Below, in pieces: positions 32,101 through 41,100 of a stretch of 64,000 nt of DNA. Under the pieces are notes generated by a model. The model had not been told where the DNA came from. It was given only the letters and a program-made list of their open reading frames with translations, and searched no databases. The position numbers and the translations under genes were made by a program. The stretch comes from Zygaena filipendulae. Lineage: Eukaryota; Arthropoda; Insecta; Lepidoptera; Zygaenidae. Location: positions 1,704,001 to 1,768,000 of the forward strand of contig OU015653.1 of assembly GCA_907165275.2 (NCBI GenBank), written 5' to 3'. How positions within the stretch are numbered: the first letter of the stretch is position 1; the number at the start of each line of letters is the position of its first letter.

Positions 32101-35100
32101 GAGAGTTTACTGAAGCGTTTCGGTTTAGAGCATTGTAAAACATACTCTACTCCGATTGAATGTAATAAACTCGTGCCCGCAGCAACCATTGAAGGGGGCA
32201 GGGATGATGATTATCCTTATCAAAATCTTATAGGCTGTCTGATGTTTATAGCTATAAATACAAGACCAGACATAGCCTATGCGGTGAGTTATCTTAGTCA
32301 ATTCAATAATAAGTATAACAAAACTCACTGGTTGGCAGCTAAACGAGTTCTGCAATACCTAAAGGGTACAATTGATTTGTCTATTGTTTACAGAAAGACT
32401 GGCATACCACTCTTGGGGTATGTTGATGCTGACTGGGCAAATTGCTTAATTGATCGTCGTTCATACACTAGCTTCTGTATGAAGTTGGCAGGAGGTTCAG
32501 TGTCATGGGAAGCAAAAAAGCAACCCACTGTAGCGATTTCTTCAGCTGAAGCTGAATATATGTCTTTGTGTTCGGCGGCAAAGGAAGCTTGTTACCTGCG
32601 TCGTTTTATACATGATATAACAGGTAAGCAAAATGTAGTATTGATACACACGGATAGTCAGAGTGCTCAGCTACTTGCTGAAAATCCGCTAGGCCACCAT
32701 GCACGAACCAAGCATATTGACACAAAGTTTCACTTCATAAGGGAAAAGATTTGTGATAACATTGTTAAATTAAAGTACATTAGCACTTCAGAAATGCCCG
32801 CTGATGTACTTACGAAACCTTTAGCCCGAGTTAAACATTTAAGATGTCTCAAAGGCTTAGGGCTATCTTAGTTTTTAGTAGGCTTCTAGACTATATTTAT
32901 TGTATAACTTAAGGGGCCAAATGCTTTCGATTAAGGGGGCATGTTGTATGTTATTATACTCTTTGCTTTACTAGCAACCAAAGAATGTGTCAATGTAATC
33001 GAAAACATTTAAATTTTTAAATATATTGTTCTAATATTATTTTTGAACGTCACTTCAATAAAATCTTCTATTCTTCCAACTAGCAAAAGTTGTTTATTTA
33101 TTTATTTAATATTTCTCATGTTATTCTAACATTTTCAACAGACATGGATCCGAAAGTTCGAAGAATAGTTTCTCAAAGTGGTCTCTGGGTCGCTTTTGAT
33201 AAAAACTAAAACTTTGCTAAATAATTTGATGTGTATTGATTACGCCAAATTTCTAGTTTCTACTTTTGATTAGTTTTAAAGAAATCGCTGTGTCAGACGG
33301 ATGGACAGACGGACAAGAAGGTTTCCGTTTCCCTTTTCTTAAGGTACGGATCCCAAAAAGCTCTGTAGCTAAAACGTTTGAAAAATTTGCCAAATTACTT
33401 ACTCGATCCACTCGGTACCCATTTGATTCCGATCCACCAAAAACTGAACATGGTGGAGTGATGGTATACATGCAGGAAGGTCAGCTGTTCATCCTTCTTC
33501 CTTAGAATGAAGAAGAACGTGTCGCAAAACTCTAGAAGTTTGGAGAAGTAGTACCACCAGACAGCATCTGCTATCTGAAATATGAAAAAATACATACAAT
33601 AAGGGGAGTGCACACTAACTACTACAGCAAGCGCTGTTCAAATTGTGCACTGAACTTTGTGAACGCTGCATTCTAATTGTGTTACGTACATTTGTGTTAT
33701 ATTTGATTAAATAAATCTTTCGTTCTTACTTTCTTCTTTCTATCGGACGCTATGGTATACTTATACCTACACAGTAAGACGGAAAAAATCAGCTAGATTC
33801 AAACATGACCTAGGTGTTTGCTGTTAAAAGAAAATCAAAGACAAGATTTTAGAATAGGTAATAAATACATCACGCCAGTTGACAGTATGCAATTTACGTA
33901 TAAATGGTTCGACTCTTTTGATTCGCTTTTAGAGCCAGTGCACACTATGCGCCAGGCGACAGCGACAGCTCGACGACTGGACGCGACGACAGGCTGTGGC
34001 CTACAATTTCCATATTATATTTTGTTCAAAGCTCCGCACACTTGGCGTCAGAGTACGACAAGCTAGCGGAGTCGGAGTGCGCTCGTTCGTTCGGGGTGAA
34101 GCCCCACCGACAAGACGCAGAGCTGTCGCTTGCGTCGACGACAAGTCGTTGCGGCAAAACGCAATGAAATGTCGCATAGAGTGCGCTGGCGCTTAAATGT
34201 ACCTGCTAGCTAGCTGGAGCAAATAAGGGATGTTGTCATGATCAAGGCCGTTTGAAGGATACTTGGCGGACAAACCAAAAGTACGCTTAATATGTAGTCG
34301 ATAGAAGAAAACTTTTAAGGTACTAGAGTGTCTATTTACTAAGGGGTTTAATTAAACCATTGACATAAATAAACTAAATTTAACATTACGTGTGCGCACA
34401 TAAAGCTTCTTTTAGTTGGTACCTATCGTCTTAGTATTCTGTAAAATGCTATGGAATTGCGACATTCAGAAAGTTCTCGAAAAAAAAAGAGTGTGAGTAT
34501 CAAATAATTTATTATATTACTAGCAGTGCCCCGCGATTTCATCCGCGGTAATTTCGGAGTGCCCGCAGGAATTTCGGAATAAAAAGTACCCTGTGTCCTT
34601 CTTTGTGCCCCTGACAACGTGCATGCAAAATTTCATCCAAATCCGTTCAGCCGTTTTTGCGTGATTGAGTAACAAACATCCAAACATCCAAATATCCACA
34701 CTTTCACAATAATATATAATAATATTAGTAGGATACAGGTACGCAAGAAGTAATTTTTTTCTTATTTTTGTGTTGTTTACACACGGGATATGTGAAAAGT
34801 TGTTTGTTTAAAGATCTACGCAAAATGTACAATTTAAAAATTAAAAAAACTTCTGCGGTGAAACATGACAGACGATAAGTTATTAGATCGAATAAAATCA
34901 ACAGAGTATCGCATTGCCAATACTTGCAGTTATCAAAAACAAACAAAGTGGACTAGGAGTTCAATTTGAATACGCAAATATCAATTTGTGAGGGAGGCGA
35001 CGTGCATTAGGTATTGTGTGTGCACAGGCGATGAGTTTGCTGATGTCCAATAAATAATCATAATAATATAAATTCAAAAATTTGAATAATACCGCAACAG

Positions 35101-38100
35101 ACAAACATCAAAATAATATATTGCTGTTTTGTCTATAAACAGAGCAGTCACATTTTAGGAGACTGCTGGTGATTTAGGAGTTCCAGCCGACGATTTCGCG
35201 GCAACAATAACACAAGAAATTAATTATATTCAAGTAAGATAGTATTGTAAAAGTAACTTTGAATTCGCGCGTCAGTGCTTACGTTTTTATCGAAAATTGC
35301 GAGGGGGAGATAAAAGGAGAGTAACTAATATAACACCAAAAAAAAATATTTCTGTTTACTTGTCTGTTCAAGCTATTCTCGAAACTACGGAACGGATGTT
35401 CATTTATGTTTTTCACAAGTAGAAGCTTAGCTTGAAGCAACATACCTATAGATAGCAACATATAGATAAGTAAGTTTGTTTCACCGTAATCGAATGTTAG
35501 GAAAAGTTATGGTCATTAATTTAAAAGGCATTTCATGATAAGTATTTTATATACGGAGATACGAATTCTCTAGAGTCTAGACATTAGGTATGCTTGTCAA
35601 TTATACAAATGCGACAAGCATAATGATTTCTGTAAAATAAGTTTATTTTGCAAATAAATTCTCTGCGAAGCTCCAATAAACAGCCAAAGAGAACAATAAT
35701 CATTGAAGCAACGTTTTTTTTTACATCAATGCCAATAAAGCATTGATTGGTTTGTTCTACACAGTGACATTTCAGTATCGTGTCATTGGCCTCAATAGGC
35801 ATGTATCTATAAAGATTATAGTATCTATGACTATAAAGTATAAAGACTAGTATCTATGACTATGTGTGTACTTATTAGGTACTACCTAACAATACCGAAA
35901 CCTTACTACAACATTATAAGCTCGAATGTGAGTTAATGGGGTAACAATCAATATTGCAAACTTTATTATAATATCTACTAGCTGTCTTCCGCGGTTTCAC
36001 CCGCGGTAATTTCAGAGTCCCCGTGGGAACTCCGGGATAAAAAGTATCCTATGCCACTCAGGATTACCGTAGCTTTCTATGAGTGAAAGAATTTATAAAA
36101 TTGGTTCAGTAGATCCAGAGGTCAGTTCACAATTCAAAAACTCACAAACTTTACCTCTTTATTACATTAGTATAGAAGTATAGCTAAGGAGAGTAAGTAA
36201 TGGGAAAAAAAAAAAACAAAAATAAAACAAACCACACTCACTTGCATTTCATCGGGATCGTATTTCTGTCTGCACGGCTCGCAAATATAACTGTATCTCA
36301 ATCGGAACGACGCCGTCAGTAATCTGACTGCAATGTATGCGTTCAATGCCGCCATTGCTAGGTTGTAAGGCACTAAAAGCCAGTTCAGTTTGAATGGCTG
36401 CCGGCCCTTCATCAGCTTAGGGCCCGTCCACACGATGAACAGGTAAAGCAGTGTGTATAGAAACGTCGGCACGGGCGAGTCGACCAGAGGCCATCCTTTT
36501 GTCCTGTTGTCTGTAATATAAGAGATTTTCACACTTTCAATCTGGATCGAAAGCTTGCAGAGGCTTCGTTTGTGACTTTTGCTTCTAACACTCACTGCCG
36601 CACTCAGAGTCGACTTTAATGATTACTTAGGTAAGTATAGATTTTTAAAACAAAACTGCCGCAATCAGACAAGTTTAATAAATTAATGTTAGTTGGCATT
36701 TAACTAATTAACCGCCGCACTCAGAGTCGACTTTAATGATTACTTAGTTAAGTATAGATTTTTAAAACAAAACTGCCGCAATCAGACTAGTTTAATAAAT
36801 TAATGTTAATTGGCATTTAACGAATTAAGTTACATCTCATTAAATGCCAATTAACATAAATTTACTGAACGTGTCTGATTGCGGCAGTTTTGTTTTAAAA
36901 ATCTATACTTAACTAAGTAATCATTAAAGTCGACTCTGAGTGCGGCGGTAAGTTACTATTCATTAAATGCCAATTAAAATTAATTTACTGAGCGTCGCTG
37001 ATTGCGGCAGTTTTGTCTTAAAAATCTATACTTAACTAAGTAATCATTAAAGTCGACTCTGAGTGCGGCCGTCAGTCCCGTATTGGCTAAACGGTTTATT
37101 TTTTTTTTAATGGAATTCAGTGGGTAGGTATATTAAGTGTATATTACATATATCCTTAGATACTCTTTATGGTTGCGAATGTGAGTTTGTTTGTTTATTA
37201 CGTTTTCACACCTTAATTAATTTGTAATTTAGTAATATACTATTCTTTTAGCTTTGGTTGAATAAAGAAAAAATCAAAGTTCTACCAGTAAATTAGGTGC
37301 AAATAAAGAACCACGCAGAATTTGTGCTGTTATTAAAAAAATATTACAATTCTTACGCAACATAAAAATTAGCACCGAAAGGTAGGTATGTGTGATCTCG
37401 ACAATCTCGCCTACCATCAGTCTACGTCGTCCCAGATTCGAACCCGCGACTATGGGTTTCACCGACTTATGCAACCGTGAGAGGAAGCTGCTGTGACGGT
37501 CACTTTCACTCACCGATACTGTGTCTCATTATCTCATAATGCTTAATAAAAAAATCGCCTCTCGCAACTAAATATCTAAAGGTTCGGTCAAATATTTTTT
37601 TTACTGACTTGTAAAAACCTTTTTATACTCTCTTTGTATTTTTATACTATCGAAAAAATGTATTTGTATTATGTAAACTGTTTATAGCATTGGTAATCCA
37701 GTAACTGTTGGAAAAATTCATGACAGAAGTCTAGTTGTACAAAAAGAAGTTTATATCTACGGAATTTTTCACGTAAAGAAAATTTAGTTTGAACAAAATA
37801 TATCTTTTTTATTATTCCAATTACCTAATGTATTTATATTTGAATGCAATTTATAATTAATCCTACTAATATTATAAATGTGAAAGTTCGGATGTTTGGA
37901 TTACTGGATGTTTTGGATGGTTTGTTACTCAATCACGCAAAAACGGCTGAACGGATTTGAATGAAATTTGGCATGCGCATTGTCAGGGGTACAGAGAAGG
38001 ATATAGGGTACTTCTTATCCCGGAATTCCCGCGGGAACTCCGAAATTACCGCGGGTGAAACCGTGGGGCACTGCTAGTATAATATAATTACTAATTATAC

Positions 38101-41100
38101 TTCAAAAACTTAACTGTCCTTTCAGGCTTAGGCTACCTAATGCGATATGATGGGCATAATAATTATTTTTAATGGATATTTTAAGTCGTTACCTACTTTA
38201 TTTTTAAACTTAGTAAAATATACCTACTACTACTAAATTTTGTGATACTATAGCCACTGATGTACCTACTAATTGATACATAAGTTAAACAGAGACGTAA
38301 CAATTTTCATGCAAAAATAACCTGTATGCAGGTTTTTAGGGTTCCGTGGCCAAATGGCAAAAAACGGAACCCTTATAGATTCGTCATGTCTGTCTGTCTG
38401 TCTGTCTATCTGTCTGTCTGTCTGTCCGTCTGTCTGTTGGTCTGTCTGTCCGTATGTCCCAGACACTTTTTTCCGAAACTATAAGACCCATACTGTTGAA
38501 ACTTGGTAAGTAGATGTGTGAACTGTAAACTGCATTAAGATTTTCACACAAAAATAGAAAAAAAAAAACAAAACTTTTGGGGGTCTCCATACTTAGAACT
38601 GAAACTCAAAAACATTTTTTTCATCACACCCATACGTGTGGGGTATTTATGGATAGGTCTTCAAAAATGATGTTGAGGTTACTAGTATTTTTTTTTCTAA
38701 ACTGAATATTTTGCGCGCAAGACACTTTCAAAGTGGTAAATGTGTATCCCCCCTCCCCTGTGACTTCTGAAATAAGAGAATGATAAAACTAATTACCATG
38801 CAAACTTCCACCGAAAATTGGTTTTAATTTTTTGAACGAGATCTAGTAAGTAGTTTTTTTTAATACGTCATAAATCGTAAACCGCCAAAAAAAATACACT
38901 ATTATTAAAACATCGATCAAAGTTATTGCGAACTACAAGAACTTTTATATTATTATGTTACTTGCTGCTACGGAACCCTTCATGGGCGAGTCCGATTCGC
39001 ACTTGACCGCTTTTTATTAGTGCTCTTTGGCGTGTGACTGCAAACAATCACTAAAAACGACGCGATATCATTTATGAGATGTAAAAATAACATGCGTTAT
39101 GTCATAATTATACATAAAAAAGATTTCACCTGCGCACTTCATTAGCTACTCGTTAAGAGAATTTTTACAGCCGAAACAAAGTTTGGGCATTTTGTCGAAC
39201 TGAACCTACTCACGAAGATTTAGCAGTTTGTATTAGTCACCGAAAAACAATGTGTGGGCTGCCGAACCATAAGTACGAAATATACTTATTCAATATTAAA
39301 AAAAATTTACCAACGGTTTTATTTTTTATTTTTATCTATAGATGACTCTTTTTGTAACCTAGGATATTTTTATGGAGCTGTGAATCTAGGTACAACGTAA
39401 TTTTTTTTTTACATCAATGACTATAAGTAACTCGATGCGCTACCTCAGAGTAAATATTTTGGTGGCACTTATGTACAGCTCCTATTTATTACTTTCCTTC
39501 AGAGAAACTAGTAAATAGATTTTGTTTAAATAAAAAGGACACAAAATGGACAAGGGCATAAACACAATAAAGCACATTCATTAGGAAAATACAAAATATT
39601 TTAAAAAAAATAACACATGAAGAAAAATGAATATATAATATTATAATATTATGATATTATAATATCACTGATCTAGGTTGATAATTTTAACAAAAAAAGG
39701 TATAGTATTAATAAAATTAATGATTATTTCTGCGTAAACTAACTAATATTATTTTATGATACCCGACCTTATTAATATATTTATTGTTTTGAAAAATCCA
39801 GATTTCATTTATTAGTAAAAAAAAAACATCTGGAGGCGCCGGGTATCGATCCCGGTCCCTCTCGCATGCTAAGCGAGCGCTCTACCATCTGAGCTACGCC
39901 CCCTGCAACAGCTTTAGCGTTACTATATATTATTATGTATTAGAGATCGGACACGGCATATAGCTATAGCTACTCGTGTCTTATCATTTAATTTGGACGA
40001 TTAAAATGCAAATCACTATTTTCTAATATTTGCGATTATGTACGAGTCTTTTTAACAGGCGAGTTTTTTTAATTTATTTATTTACTGGTTGTTCCCTGAG
40101 GTTTTACCGGCATTGATTATGGAGTTCTCGCCAGAATTCCGGGATAAAAAGTAACTTATATACGTCTCTATACCTCTGAAAGCGTGTATGCAAAATTTTA
40201 TTAAGATTTTTATGATGGTTGAGTAGTTAAGCCGTAAAAACGTAACATAAAAACCAACAAAAAAACTCACATTCGTAACAATAGTGAGGATTTATGTATA
40301 CTTTCATACATAGGTTCAGAGGTAGTTGTGACCGGCGTAAGTTTTGGAATTCCTGCAGGAACTCCTAATTTTCTTTAATAAAAACTTTGTCCTGACAATT
40401 AACACGTTGAAAAAGTAATATTTATATCGATCGAGCTATCTTCGACTTTTAGCTGGACCAACGAACGTAAATTGATTTTTATGTATAAGACTAGCTGCTC
40501 CCGGCGGTCTCAACAATTGAATTCTGGGATAAAAAGTTCCCTATGTCCTTCTTTGTATTCCTGAAAATGTGTTTGTAAATTTTCGTGATGATCTGTTGAG
40601 CCGTTAAGGTGCGAAAGCGTAACAAACAAACAAACTCACTTTCGCATTTATAATAGTAAGGAATACATGAATGTAATGGACTCTTTTTAACCAAATTCAA
40701 AAAGAAGAAGAAGAAGAACTGGTGGTCCTACAACCACTTTCAAATATCTGAATGGTTTGAAATTCTACAGATGTAGGTATTATAGGAACCGATGATTATA
40801 CTATAATATATGACCACGGCCAACAGTATTCTTGCGAGGATTATCAGATCAGAATTTCAGAGGTCCTAAAAGTAGTGCAAACTTTGAAAAACAGGATATT
40901 GTTTTTGGTCGCTGGTGAAAAAGGTTTTTTATCGAGAGCTATAGACATTTAATTTATAAATCGCTTCAGCAGTTATAGTTCCTTAGATTTCCCTCTATAC
41001 AAAAACAGATAAGTAGATTTAGGGTTGGGAAGTACATATTTAGATGCAGATAAGCAATAACATGTTTACCCACAAAATGAAGTTATTGATTCAGAACGTT

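Larger units (their letters stand above)
31243..33140 (+). mobile_element. 5'-truncated copia retrotransposon
   Basis: The element keeps the 3' part of pol, a polypurine tract (about 32932-32940, AAGGGGGCA) and one LTR (32942-33140). Gag, protease, integrase and the 5' LTR are absent. It lies antisense in intron 3 of the elongase gene. The long intact frame suggests it is young. Confidence 0.9.

Noticed and set aside
38269..38590. Frames rich in TDRQTDRQ on the minus strand
   Set aside because: They are translations of the TCTG microsatellite inside a non-autonomous element.
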